A stretch of DNA of 23,986 nucleotides, from positions 1 to 23,986 of the forward strand of contig JAEWHK010000021.1 in the NCBI GenBank assembly GCA_023387815.1. The letters run 5' to 3'. Of this stretch, positions 6,789 to 15,258 are shown piece after piece. Source of the stretch: Pseudomonadota bacterium (GTDB lineage: Bacteria > Pseudomonadota > Gammaproteobacteria > Burkholderiales > Burkholderiaceae_B). The position numbers and the translations under genes were made by a program. Each line of letters starts with the position of its first letter. The first letter of the stretch is position 1. The notes under the pieces were generated by a model, which was given only the letters and a program-made list of their open reading frames with translations, was not told the origin of the DNA and ran no database searches.

Positions 6789-8159
6789 ATGACTGATTAC
6801 GAACAGACTAAACCTCAGCCCCAGCTCTCCGTCTTTGATGCTGTCGTCATTGTTGTCGGATTGGTCGTTGGAATCGGCGTTTTCCGCACCCCCTCTATTG
6901 TCGCAGCCAACGTCGATCAGGAATGGATGTTTATTCTGGTCTGGATCGTTGGCGGTCTGATCACACTTGTAGGCGCACTTTGTTACGCAGAACTTTCCGC
7001 GGCTCATCCCCATACCGGCGGCGAATATCATTTTCTTTCGCGCGCCTATGGTCGCTCCATGGCCATCTTGTTTGGGTGGGCTCGTTGCACCATTATTCAG
7101 ACCGGCGCAATCGCTGTTGTGGCGTTCGTACTGGGAGACTATATTGCTCAGCTTGCGCCTATCGGTCCTTATGGCCCCGCAATCTATGCGGCAATCTCCG
7201 TCATCACATTGGCCACCGTCAACATTATTGGCACATCAGAAGGTAAAAATCTTCAGATCATTGTCACCTTTCTGGAAATTGCCGCAATTTTAGCCATCAT
7301 TGCATTTGGATTTTTTGGATCTACCGACGGCGAAGTCGCGCTGACGGCGACTGTGGAGCCGGACACGGCTGCGGTCGGGCTGGCAATGATATTTGTTTTA
7401 TTGACATATGGTGGATGGAATGAAGCAGCGTATTTGACTGGTGAACTCAAAGATGCCTCTCGAAATATTGTCAAGGTGCTTACCTTGGGCACATTAATTT
7501 TAGTTTCACTGTACGTGCTGATTAATCTTGCTTTGCTTTCAATCCTGGGGCTGGAAGGATTGCAGACATCAGAGGCCGTTGCCGCCGATATGATGTACGC
7601 TGTTGCCGGCGAGCCTGGAAAAATTGCAGTAACGCTGGCCATCGTGGTAGCAGCAATTTCTACGCTGAACGCAACGATCTTTACCGGATCGCGGGTTTTT
7701 TACTCAATGGCTCAGGATTTGACTATTTTACGCTGGGTAGGAATATGGAATCGCCGCGGCAAAACACCAGCGAATGCCCAAGTTTTACAGGCAATCATTG
7801 CACTCGCCCTGATTGCTATGGGTGCCGTCACCAGAGACGGTTTTAAAGCGATGGTAGATTACACCGCTCCCGTGTTCTGGGGCTTCATGCTGCTGGTCGG
7901 CATTTCCATTTTTATTTTGCGTATAAAACATCCCGAACGCACTCTTCCCTACAAAGTGCCCTTCTATCCCCTGACTCCTATTTTGTTCTGCCTGACCTGC
8001 CTCTATATGCTTTACTCGAGCGTCATGTACACCGGCGTCACAGCGCTTATTGGTCTGGGCGTGCTGGTTGCGGGCACACCGATATTGCTTTTCAAGTCTG
8101 CGGCAACAAAAGACCACCGATACTCTGATCTACCACCGGATAACACTATTTTTAAGTGA
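6789..8159 (+). CDS. APC-family amino acid permease
   Basis: The 456-residue membrane protein belongs to the amino acid-polyamine-organocation superfamily, closest in feel to YfnA/SteT/LAT-type exchangers and symporters of the inner membrane. The first helix carries the hallmark GIGVFRTPS (about 28-37), the unwound substrate-binding segment. The consensus region YAELSAAHPHTGGEYHFL follows near residue 65, and about twelve hydrophobic segments can be counted. AAGGA lies five bases before the ATG. The methyltransferase gene follows after 22 bases, so the two should be co-transcribed. The transported amino acid cannot be told from the sequence. Confidence 0.92.
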   Translation: MTDYEQTKPQPQLSVFDAVVIVVGLVVGIGVFRTPSIVAANVDQEWMFILVWIVGGLITLVGALCYAELSAAHPHTGGEYHFLSRAYGRSMAILFGWARCTIIQTGAIAVVAFVLGDYIAQLAPIGPYGPAIYAAISVITLATVNIIGTSEGKNLQIIVTFLEIAAILAIIAFGFFGSTDGEVALTATVEPDTAAVGLAMIFVLLTYGGWNEAAYLTGELKDASRNIVKVLTLGTLILVSLYVLINLALLSILGLEGLQTSEAVAADMMYAVAGEPGKIAVTLAIVVAAISTLNATIFTGSRVFYSMAQDLTILRWVGIWNRRGKTPANAQVLQAIIALALIAMGAVTRDGFKAMVDYTAPVFWGFMLLVGISIFILRIKHPERTLPYKVPFYPLTPILFCLTCLYMLYSSVMYTGVTALIGLGVLVAGTPILLFKSAATKDHRYSDLPPDNTIFK

Positions 8160-8181
8160 CAACTCAACTGGAGATAAGATA

Positions 8182-9036
8182 ATGATTTCGAAAAGAACGT
8201 TAATTGCATCCGCGATTCTGTCTTTGACATTCAGCTCTTTAGGAGTAGCACAAACCGTTACCCCCGATACCTCGCATCAATCGGCTCCTCCTGTCTCTGA
8301 AGAATATGCGCCCTCTGTTGGCCAGGTGGGAAAAGATGTTGTTTGGGTTCCGACTTCCCAGACGCTTGTTGATCGCATGCTGAACATGGCCAAATTAACA
8401 GCAAACGATCATCTTGTCGATCTTGGATCAGGGGATGGGAGAACCGTCATTACTGCGGCAAAACGTGGCGCGACTGCACGCGGTATTGAATACAATCCCG
8501 ACTTGGTGGAGCTATCGAAGAGAACGGCCAAAAAGGAAGGCGTTGCTGACACGGCTGTTTTCGAGCAGGCCGATATCTTTGAATCAGATTTTTCAAATGC
8601 AACTGTGGTCACCCTGTTTTTGTTACCGAGCCTGAATATCAAACTTCGTCCCACACTGCTGGATATGAAACCGGGAACCCGCGTTGTGTCCAATTCCTTT
8701 GCCATGGAAGACTGGGAGCCCGATGAAACCGCTCAGGTTCAGGACAACTGCACAAATTACTGCAATGCCTACAAATGGATAGTGCCAGCCAAGGTATCCG
8801 GTACCTGGAAAATCGGTGACAAAGAGCTGGAGATTGTTCAAAACTTTCAAATGCTGGATGGCACACTGCGAAATAACGATACCGCAAAACCCATCAGCAA
8901 CGCTCGCATGGATGGCGCAAACATCACTTTCTCTGTTGGAAACGAGCAATATACGGGCACAGTAAACAACGATACGATGCAAGGCACAATCAATGGAAAA
9001 ACCAATTGGGATGCCAATCGGTTATCGATGCAGTAG
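8182..9036 (+). CDS. Exported FAM173-like SAM-dependent methyltransferase
   Basis: The 284-residue product begins with a signal peptide (about 1-23, cut near GVA). Residues 55-185 form a class I methyltransferase fold: motif I VDLGSGDGR at 79-87, acidic end of strand 2 at GIEYNP, and a segment with VVTLFLLPS followed by VVSNSFAMEDWEP. This pattern recalls eukaryotic FAM173 lysine methyltransferases (ATPSCKMT/ANTKMT) and their bacterial relatives. A beta-rich C-terminal part (205-284) of the GTWKIGD...TGTVNNDTMQGTI type looks like a small barrel. Cys190 and Cys194 could form a periplasmic disulfide. The ATG at 8182 has GGAG upstream; a longer open frame starting inside the permease is rejected. 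It follows the permease directly. The substrate and the source of SAM outside the cytosol are unknown. Confidence 0.85.
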   Translation: MISKRTLIASAILSLTFSSLGVAQTVTPDTSHQSAPPVSEEYAPSVGQVGKDVVWVPTSQTLVDRMLNMAKLTANDHLVDLGSGDGRTVITAAKRGATARGIEYNPDLVELSKRTAKKEGVADTAVFEQADIFESDFSNATVVTLFLLPSLNIKLRPTLLDMKPGTRVVSNSFAMEDWEPDETAQVQDNCTNYCNAYKWIVPAKVSGTWKIGDKELEIVQNFQMLDGTLRNNDTAKPISNARMDGANITFSVGNEQYTGTVNNDTMQGTINGKTNWDANRLSMQ

Positions 9037-9048
9037 GTGACCGGGTAA

Positions 9049-9080
9049 GAGCCGCAATGGACAGGTTGCGGCTCCCTTAT
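9049..9080 (+). terminator. Hairpin terminator after the methyltransferase gene
   Basis: A perfect 9-bp GC-rich stem (9049-9057 with 9066-9074) with an 8-base loop is followed by CCTTAT. It starts 13 bases past the stop codon. The T tract is short, so termination may be partial. Confidence 0.65.
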
Positions 9081-9102
9081 GAAGTGATGATTAAATAAAC
9101 AA

Positions 9103-9396
9103 CTATGACTGATGCAAGGTTCTCATCACCACATCGGGGGCGGATTGCACAATTTTAAGCAGCACAGCCGCGGGGCCTGTTGGCGTGCGTCGATGTTGCT
9201 CCCAGTTCTGCAACGTTCTTGGGCTGACTTTGAGCAAATCAGCAAATTCAGCTTGCGATAACCCCGTAGCCTCTCTTATTACTTTGACATCAGGCGCGGC
9301 TACCACTGTACGCCGTGACGCCGGCGCTTTCCCTGTCGATATGGCCTTGGCTTGCTTAAGACTCTGGACTAGATCATCGAATAATTCTTTTTCCAT
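9103..9396 (-). CDS. NadS/HigA-type XRE antitoxin
   Basis: The 97-residue protein has an N-terminal partner-binding part (FDDLVQSLKQAKA) and a C-terminal XRE helix-turn-helix with TGLSQAEFADLLKVSPRTLQNWEQHRRTPTGPA (about 44-77), typical of the NadS/HigA antitoxins paired with RelE/HigB ribonucleases. The ATG at 9396 is preceded by AAGGAG inside the end of an upstream frame, the tight toxin-antitoxin coupling expected for the family. The upstream toxin frame is broken (see 9399-9455), so this antitoxin appears to have lost its partner. It may still repress its own promoter. Family call is firm. Confidence 0.9.
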   Translation of the reverse strand: MEKELFDDLVQSLKQAKAISTGKAPASRRTVVAAPDVKVIREATGLSQAEFADLLKVSPRTLQNWEQHRRTPTGPAAVLLKIVQSAPDVVMRTLHQS

Positions 9397-9398
9397 AC

Positions 9399-9455
9399 CT
9401 ATAACTCCTTAACTAACTCCCTCAAGACAGTCACTTCTTTTTCCGTGAGCGTATC
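9399..9455 (-). pseudogene. C-terminal remnant of a RelE/HigB-type toxin
   Basis: Read on the minus strand, 18 codons give DTLTEKEVTVLRELVKEL and a TAG stop two bases before the antitoxin ATG. This is the typical ending of RelE/HigB toxins coupled to NadS-type antitoxins (a Leu-Thr-x-x-x stretch followed by LRELVKEL). An in-frame TAG at 9456-9458 closes the frame immediately upstream, and no start or full-length frame exists in the 130 bases up to the Bug gene. The rest of the toxin has therefore been deleted or scrambled. The homology is judged by eye over a short stretch. Confidence 0.6.
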
Positions 9456-9590
9456 CTACTTTGAGAATATTGCTTTTGCGTTTCTTGCGTCTCGCCGCCT
9501 GGACGCATCATACACCGGCGGCTTTAAACAACATTCGACACATATCAAGAACATATAGTCATCGCTCGGGAGTGATCGTATATCAACGCT

Positions 9591-10565
9591 TTATTGAATT
9601 TTGATATTCGCTGAATGAATGACTTTCTCCCAGCGCACGCGCTCCGCAGCAATGTATTTTTCAAATTCTGCAGGTGACTGATAGGCCGGATCAGTACCCT
9701 GTTTTTTCAATCGATTCGCTAGATCCGGATTGGTCAGTGCCTTCTCCACTTCCATGGTCAGCGTATCAATGACAGACTGAGGAGTTCCTGCTGGTGCAAA
9801 TATTCCTTGCCAGCCGTAAATGGTCATATCGGGATACCCTGCTTCCGCCATGGTCGGAACATCGGGAAGATCCGGAGAGCGCTTTTCTCCTGTAATTGCA
9901 ATCGCCCGTGCTCGCCCGCCTGAGACTTGCGGCTGTACAACGTTCAGGCCGTCAATAACGAGCTGCACTTCATTTGCTGCCAGCGCCGTCAGCGATGGCG
10001 CACTCCCTTTATAGGGCACATGAGTCAGCTTCAGACCACTTTGAATATTGAGCAGTTCCACTGCCAGATGATTAATATTACCGCTCCCTCCCGAACCAAA
10101 GAACATTTTTCCGGGCTTGCTTTTGGCCAGCGAAACAAATTCTTTCATATCTTTTGCCGGCAGTGCAGATGGAACGGCAGCAAGCAGCGGCGTCACTACA
10201 AGTCGCGCAATAGGCGCCAGTTTCTTCACTGACTCCGACGCCTGTTTAGGATAAAGGGCGGGGTTCGCAGTGAGCATACCCAGGTTCCCCATCAACAGAA
10301 CATACCCGTCGGGGCGGGCCCGCGCTACGTAGTCCATTGCAATATTACCGGCTGCACCGGCACGATTTTCAACAATCACCTGCTGGCCAAGTTGTTTGGC
10401 AAGTGAATCCGCCAGTTGACGGGCAACCATATCTACGCCGCCACCCGGTGGAAATCCTACGATCAGCGAGATCGGTTTATTGGGATAAGTCTGGCCAAAA
10501 CCGGAGGTTGTCATCACTGTAAGTGAACAAGCAATACCTGCAGCAATCGATGTCAATGTCTTCAT
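9591..10565 (-). CDS. Bug-family (TctC-like) periplasmic solute-binding protein
   Basis: The 324-residue protein is a tripartite tricarboxylate transporter receptor of the Bug family, which bind carboxylates, amides or related small acids in the periplasm. It has a signal peptide ending near GFG before QTYPNKP. The family signatures follow: the PxxPIxxIVGFPPGGGVDMVAR region, VIVENRAGAAGNIA, and HVPYKGSAPSLTALAANEVQ. The ATG at 10565 is chosen over one at 10580 because GGAG precedes it and the signal peptide is then of normal length. It is the last gene of a minus-strand group with the GntR regulator and the sulfatase. No TctA/TctB membrane genes are nearby, as is common for Bug proteins. Confidence 0.93.
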   Translation of the reverse strand: MKTLTSIAAGIACSLTVMTTSGFGQTYPNKPISLIVGFPPGGGVDMVARQLADSLAKQLGQQVIVENRAGAAGNIAMDYVARARPDGYVLLMGNLGMLTANPALYPKQASESVKKLAPIARLVVTPLLAAVPSALPAKDMKEFVSLAKSKPGKMFFGSGGSGNINHLAVELLNIQSGLKLTHVPYKGSAPSLTALAANEVQLVIDGLNVVQPQVSGGRARAIAITGEKRSPDLPDVPTMAEAGYPDMTIYGWQGIFAPAGTPQSVIDTLTMEVEKALTNPDLANRLKKQGTDPAYQSPAEFEKYIAAERVRWEKVIHSANIKIQ

Positions 10566-10675
10566 TTCGAATGTCTCCATGAGAACCCGGTGTGTGCTGC
10601 CTGTAGCCGGAATTTTTGCGGATATGACCCGTTGGTATGACTGGTTTTTTCAGGGACGGGTACTTGCCCTGGTAT

Positions 10676-11398
10676 TCAGTTCTGGTTACCGTACACCACC
10701 TTCTTTATCAAGCCTGAAATATGCGCCTGCTGAGCGTCGCGATCCAGACTATCGATAATATGATCTCGCATTGCGTTGGCTGCTGACCGGCGGTCCCCTT
10801 CGCGCAGACAAGTCAGCACGCGCTCATGTTCAGCAACAATCTGCGCCTGATTCACTACACCACGCCCCAGGAAAATACGGGAAAACTGCGGCGAGGCATA
10901 AAGACGGGAATGCGCATCCTCAAGCATCGTATTGTGCGCGAGTCCGATCAGCGTCGCATGAAAGCGCCAATTGAGTTCGCTGTATTTCCTGATGCCACTT
11001 GCAGTCGTGCCGAAATCCGCATGTCGCATTTGCTCATTGATCTCTTCTGCACGATCGATCAAGCCCGCATCTATCGGCCCGAGGATATAAAGCAACGCAT
11101 TGGACTCAACTACGATGCGCGCCACTGCCCAATCGGTATATTGTTCAAGGGTCGGAGCCTCCGGAACCCGATAGCCAATGTTCCGCGTAAAAACCAGTTG
11201 TCCTTCCGCTGCCAGGCGTGCCAGCGCTTCCCGTATCGGCGTGTGACTTACGCCACATTGGCGTGACAGTTCAGCAATACTGATAGCTGTACCTGGCTTG
11301 ACGAGTCCGGAAGTAATCATTTTCTGAACTTCGATATAAACCTGGTCCGCCAGACTTCTGGGCTGGATTATGGCAACACCGGATCGTGACGTGTTCAT
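10676..11398 (-). CDS. GntR-family regulator, FCD (FadR) subfamily
   Basis: The 240-residue protein has a winged helix-turn-helix at about 12-75 (YIEVQKMITSGLVKPGTAISIAELSRQCGVSHTPIREALARL), the GntR signature. An all-helical FCD effector domain follows at about 85-225, with its metal-binding histidines visible in WRFHATL, AEHERVL and MRDHI. FCD regulators usually bind a carboxylic acid and repress the adjacent catabolic operon. The ATG at 11398 is preferred to a TTG five codons upstream; neither has a strong ribosome binding site. It sits between the sulfatase and the Bug receptor on one strand, so it probably controls that group, including itself. Confidence 0.93.
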   Translation of the reverse strand: MNTSRSGVAIIQPRSLADQVYIEVQKMITSGLVKPGTAISIAELSRQCGVSHTPIREALARLAAEGQLVFTRNIGYRVPEAPTLEQYTDWAVARIVVESNALLYILGPIDAGLIDRAEEINEQMRHADFGTTASGIRKYSELNWRFHATLIGLAHNTMLEDAHSRLYASPQFSRIFLGRGVVNQAQIVAEHERVLTCLREGDRRSAANAMRDHIIDSLDRDAQQAHISGLIKKVVYGNQN

Positions 11399-11437
11399 AG
11401 AAATTCGTACCAATTAGGGGTAGAGAAAATTAAGGAA

Positions 11438-12994
11438 TCAATTAACTTCAAGACTCTCAGCCAAAGCTGACAACCCGTAGCGCGCAAACATTTCATCGGG
11501 CGCATCATTGACGTGCAACAGCATCGCTATCGCTGCTAGCATGCGTTGTTCAATTTCAGGGTTCTTAATCGGATGTCGCTGCATTGGATCAGTTTCCAGG
11601 TCGAAAAGCGCCGTGTTGGCTTCCAGCAAAGGATAGCGGCGCGTCATATTTCCTTTGGAGTTGGCCAATATTGGCAATTTAAGCACTGGAAATCCCTGAG
11701 TGAAAGGCATCGGTTCGACCAATTGCGCATCCCGGAACTCTTCGGCCTCAAAAAAAGTACGCATGTGTGCTGGCATCAGTGTGTACTGATATAAATCCTC
11801 TTCGAACGGTACCTGAGGATATAGAAAGTATGTATAGCGACCGTCGGTATAATTGATCGCAGCACCAAATTGACCATAAATTGCGCCAGGCGTATCTGTA
11901 TCAGTTCCCCTCAATGACTTACCATCGCGCATCAGCGACAGCAGGCTATGCCCGGTAACTTCGGACGGAATGGGCTGCTCAAAAATGTCCAGAAATGTGG
12001 GCATCAGATCGATGGTTTGCGTTAATGCGGTTTCGCGGCGCGCGGTAATTCCAGTGCTTTCCGGTGCCGCAATCATCAAAGGAATATGTGCTACCTCATT
12101 GAAAAAAGGTGGACGGTTTTTGCCCAGATACTCCTTCTCACCAAGCAGCAACCCGTGATCGGTCGACATGATCAGCCAAATGTCTTTCCAAAGATTCAGC
12201 CTATCAAACTGATCAAGCAACTGGCCAAGATAATGATCACAAGCCAACACCAGAGCGTGATAATTGGCACGCAGCGTCTTCAGCAATTGATCATCAATGT
12301 CTACTCGCCCATAACTGGGCCAATCAAATATTTTTCCACCAAGCGCCTCGGGGAAAGCCTGCAGAAAGCGTTCAGGCGCAAAAAAAGGCTCATGCGGATC
12401 GAAACATTCCAGATGCAATAACCACTGATCATCAGCATAATGAGATTCCAGGAATGCGTGCGCCGACTCAAAGCACTGGGCTAGCGGGAAGTCACCTCGC
12501 TGCTCCAGATAGTCGCGATTGACAAAATAAGGCAGTTTAGCGTTGATGTCAGATGAAAAGTCATGCATCTGCTCGTGATATCGCTGGGCGTAACGATCAG
12601 TGGACGGAGAAATAGCGGGCCGCCATTTGTCTTTTTCCTGTCCACGAATGAATTCCCACGACGAATATCTGCCATGAAAGCCTGCACCGCCATCTTCGAA
12701 ATAATGATAATGGTCGGTAATCAAATGTGTGTAGATGCCATGGTCGCGCAACATGCCAGCCAGGGAATGGTCAAACGGCTCCAGTGGTCCCCAGCCGCGA
12801 TGCAGAAAGTTCAATCTGCCTGTCTGAATGTCTCGTCTCGCGGGAAGACACGGCAGACTACCTACGAAATGCGAGTCAAACGTCACACTTCTATTGGCCA
12901 ATCGGTCAAAATTGGGCGTATGTATCTCGCTCATGCCATAACTGGACAGCGCATGACGATTCAGCGAATCAAACAACACAAATACAGCTTTCAT
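11438..12994 (-). CDS. Type I sulfatase / phosphonate monoester hydrolase family
   Basis: The 518-residue enzyme belongs to the alkaline phosphatase superfamily, sulfatase branch. The active-site signature is complete: Cys49-Leu-Pro-Ala-Arg53 followed by TGR at 58-60. Cys49 should be converted to formylglycine, and Pro51 and Arg53 are the recognition residues. Metal ligands are likely Asp9 and the Asp279-His280 pair in the STDHGLLLGE motif. No signal peptide is visible, so it should act in the cytosol on a sulfate ester or phosphonate monoester taken up by the cell. It heads the unit with GntR (24-40 bases downstream) and the Bug receptor. The precise substrate cannot be told. Confidence 0.9.
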   Translation of the reverse strand: MKAVFVLFDSLNRHALSSYGMSEIHTPNFDRLANRSVTFDSHFVGSLPCLPARRDIQTGRLNFLHRGWGPLEPFDHSLAGMLRDHGIYTHLITDHYHYFEDGGAGFHGRYSSWEFIRGQEKDKWRPAISPSTDRYAQRYHEQMHDFSSDINAKLPYFVNRDYLEQRGDFPLAQCFESAHAFLESHYADDQWLLHLECFDPHEPFFAPERFLQAFPEALGGKIFDWPSYGRVDIDDQLLKTLRANYHALVLACDHYLGQLLDQFDRLNLWKDIWLIMSTDHGLLLGEKEYLGKNRPPFFNEVAHIPLMIAAPESTGITARRETALTQTIDLMPTFLDIFEQPIPSEVTGHSLLSLMRDGKSLRGTDTDTPGAIYGQFGAAINYTDGRYTYFLYPQVPFEEDLYQYTLMPAHMRTFFEAEEFRDAQLVEPMPFTQGFPVLKLPILANSKGNMTRRYPLLEANTALFDLETDPMQRHPIKNPEIEQRMLAAIAMLLHVNDAPDEMFARYGLSALAESLEVN

Positions 12995-13017
12995 GGCGCA
13001 TCAAATTCCTATATGAA

Positions 13018-13061
13018 ATATGATATACGATCCATTATATATGAATTTATTACAAGCGCAA
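13018..13061 (-). promoter_or_regulatory. Promoter and possible operator of the sulfatase unit
   Basis: On the minus strand TTGCGC (13061-13056) and a perfect TATAAT (13039-13034) are 16 bases apart, about 40 bases before the sulfatase ATG. Just downstream, around 13018-13032, an imperfect dyad with the core GTATATC resembles operators bound by FCD-type GntR proteins. The promoter is a fair call; the operator is a guess. Confidence 0.55.
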
Positions 13062-13221
13062 TAGTTTGGTGTATTGTTCCGAGGCTCCTAATCGTTCAGT
13101 CGAGGTGTTGACCCAAGCAATTTTGCCCTGGTGAGTCGTGACGTTTTATTGAATCGATTTTACTGAATGATGAATCAAGTCAGCAATATCGATATCATTG
13201 ATGAGTCAGCCTTTAAATCAG

Positions 13222-14211
13222 CTATGCAGTCACTGACTGTTCGACAGCAGACCCGGCCATTTGCTCCTGTCCCCCCAACCACCGCTGTGCATCCAGTGCT
13301 GCCATGCAGCCAGTCCCTGCACTTGTGATTGCCTGCCGGTATACGCTATCCTGCACATCACCAGCAGCAAATACGCCTGGCACCGACGTCTGGGTAATGA
13401 AACCCTCCTGCCCACCTCGTGTCCGTATAAATCCATTATTCATGGCCAGTTGCCCTTCAAAAAGACTCGTATTGGGCTTATGTCCAATGGCAATGAACAC
13501 ACCAGTCCCTTTAAGACTTTCGATTATGCCAGTCTGTGTATTGCGCAGTCGCACACCGGTGACGCCGCTTGCATCTCCCAGTACTTCATCCAACTGCCAA
13601 AAGAGTTTCAACTGAACGATACCCGCAGCTTGCTGGCTCATCAATCGATCTACCAGTATCGGCTCTGCTCGGAATTGATCGCGTCGGTGCACCAGCGTCA
13701 CGCTGCGGCATAGCTTCGACAAATATAAAGCCTCCTCTAACGCGGTATTCCCTCCCCCGACTACAAACACATCCTGATTGCGATAAAAGAATCCATCGCA
13801 TACCGCACATCCTGACACGCCCCGTCCCATATATCGCTGTTCACTCTCCAGCCCCAGATACTGCGCCGATGCTCCAGTTGCGACAATCAGTGAATCACAT
13901 GTGTAAACCTGTCCGCCTTCCCCAGTCAGTCGAAAGGGACGCACAGACAGATCCACTTGCCCAATATGATCCACAACTATCTGAGTCTCGAACCGTTCTG
14001 CATGCTCCTGCAAATTCTGCATCAGTTCAGAGCCCTGTATCCCCTGTGCGTAGCCGGGCCAATTTTCTACATCCGTTGTTGTCATCAACTGCCCACCTTG
14101 CAACTGGCCAGTGACCAGTACAGGTTGCAGGTTCGCACGTGCCGCATAAATGGCAGCACTATAGCCCGCCGGTCCGGAACCCAAAATTAGAAGAGAGGCA
14201 TGCCTGGTCAT
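13222..14211 (-). CDS. trxB: Thioredoxin reductase (last gene of the UGSC operon)
   Basis: The 329-residue flavoprotein transfers electrons from NADPH through FAD and a redox disulfide to thioredoxin. The FAD-binding GSGPAG (11-16), the redox pair Cys135-Ala-Val-Cys138 followed by Asp139, the NADPH loop GGGNTA (152-157), the HRRDQFRAE segment and the C-terminal FAAGDVQD (281-288) are all present. The active site reads CAVC instead of the more common CATC. AAGGA precedes the ATG. The gene starts 19 bases after the Bug receptor stop, so it belongs to the operon that begins at 18307. This suggests a dedicated copy serving the operon rather than the housekeeping enzyme. A trx-like ferredoxin or other partner is possible. 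Confidence 0.92.
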   Translation of the reverse strand: MTRHASLLILGSGPAGYSAAIYAARANLQPVLVTGQLQGGQLMTTTDVENWPGYAQGIQGSELMQNLQEHAERFETQIVVDHIGQVDLSVRPFRLTGEGGQVYTCDSLIVATGASAQYLGLESEQRYMGRGVSGCAVCDGFFYRNQDVFVVGGGNTALEEALYLSKLCRSVTLVHRRDQFRAEPILVDRLMSQQAAGIVQLKLFWQLDEVLGDASGVTGVRLRNTQTGIIESLKGTGVFIAIGHKPNTSLFEGQLAMNNGFIRTRGGQEGFITQTSVPGVFAAGDVQDSVYRQAITSAGTGCMAALDAQRWLGGQEQMAGSAVEQSVTA

Positions 14212-14230
14212 AGAAATCGTCCTTTACTGA

Positions 14231-15211
14231 TCAGATTTGCGGTGTGATATGTGCCGCTTTCACGATCGCGCCATAGCGATCAAATTCGGATTGACAAAAA
14301 GCCGCGAAGGCTTGCTGCGACAATACCATGGGCTCAGCCCCTGCCTGCAACAACTTGGAGCGAACATCGGGATCCTCCAGCGCCTTGTTGACTGCCTGAT
14401 TAATACGTGCAACGATGGCCACAGGCGTATTGGCCGGTGCCCACACGCCGTACCATGTGGTAATGTCAAAACCCTTGAGTCCTGCTTCTTCGAGAGTAGG
14501 TAGCTCAGGTGTGACGTCGGATCGATGTCGTGAAGTGACCCCCAATGCCTTGAGCTTGTGCGAGCGAACAAAATTAATGGAAGACGGAACACTGTCGAAC
14601 ATCATATCAACCTGACCACCAATAAGGTCGGTCAGCGCCGGCGCACTGCCTCGGTATGGGACATGCAGAATGTGCAATGAGGTCAGCTGATTGAATAACT
14701 CGCCGGCCAAATGACTGGGTGCGCCGATGCTGGAAGAAGCGAACGTCAGTTTTTTACCGGCAGCTTTGGCCTGAGCAATCAGCTCTTCTATATTCCCCGC
14801 CTTGTTGTCAGGGGATACAACAAGCATTTGAGGTGTAGATGCCAGTCCGGACACGGGAACAAAATCTTTCAGTGGATCGAACGGCAGATTACTTTTTAGA
14901 TAGGGATTAATTACATGCCCTGAATAGTTGAACAATAAGGTATAGCCGTCAGGCGCCGCGCGGGCGACATGACCAGCACCAATTACGCTACTGGCTCCGG
15001 GTTTATTATCGATAACGATAGACTGTCCCAGCTGCCTGGCAAGCGATTGACTCACAATTCTTGCGACAATATCAGTCGGACCTCCGGGAGGAAACGGCAC
15101 AACCACCGTAATAGGCTTATCCGGATAATTGTCTGCAGCCAAGGTCGATAAAGGAAACGCTGCTGTGACTAAAGAAAACAGGAATACTGCTGCAATATTT
15201 ATGACTTTCAT
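14231..15211 (-). CDS. Bug-family (TctC-like) periplasmic solute-binding protein
   Basis: The 326-residue receptor has a signal peptide ending near STLA before ADNYPDKP. Family signatures include ITVVVPFPPGGPTDIVAR, VIDNKPGASSVIGAGHVARAAPDGYTLL and HVPYRGSAPALTDLIGGQ. Bug proteins capture small carboxylates with high affinity and may signal or feed a shared transporter. AAGGAG lies seven bases before the ATG at 15211; an upstream in-frame extension lacks such a site. It lies 47 bases after the CoA-transferase and 19 before thioredoxin reductase. The receptor presumably binds the compound, or a precursor, handled by the CoA-transferase. No tctAB genes are present. Confidence 0.93.
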   Translation of the reverse strand: MKVINIAAVFLFSLVTAAFPLSTLAADNYPDKPITVVVPFPPGGPTDIVARIVSQSLARQLGQSIVIDNKPGASSVIGAGHVARAAPDGYTLLFNYSGHVINPYLKSNLPFDPLKDFVPVSGLASTPQMLVVSPDNKAGNIEELIAQAKAAGKKLTFASSSIGAPSHLAGELFNQLTSLHILHVPYRGSAPALTDLIGGQVDMMFDSVPSSINFVRSHKLKALGVTSRHRSDVTPELPTLEEAGLKGFDITTWYGVWAPANTPVAIVARINQAVNKALEDPDVRSKLLQAGAEPMVLSQQAFAAFCQSEFDRYGAIVKAAHITPQI

Positions 15212-15258
15212 TTTGTCTCTCCTTCGTTGTATTTTCATGTTCGCGGTCGACGCGACAT

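Noticed and set aside
8050..8181. N-terminal extension of the methyltransferase into the permease gene
   Set aside because: The extension overlaps the permease C-terminus, whereas the ATG at 8182 has GGAG before it and opens a proper signal peptide.
9494..9522. GCCGCC and GGCGGC followed by TTT on the plus strand
   Set aside because: A six-base stem with a 17-base loop and no T run is too weak for a terminator, and no plus-strand gene ends there.
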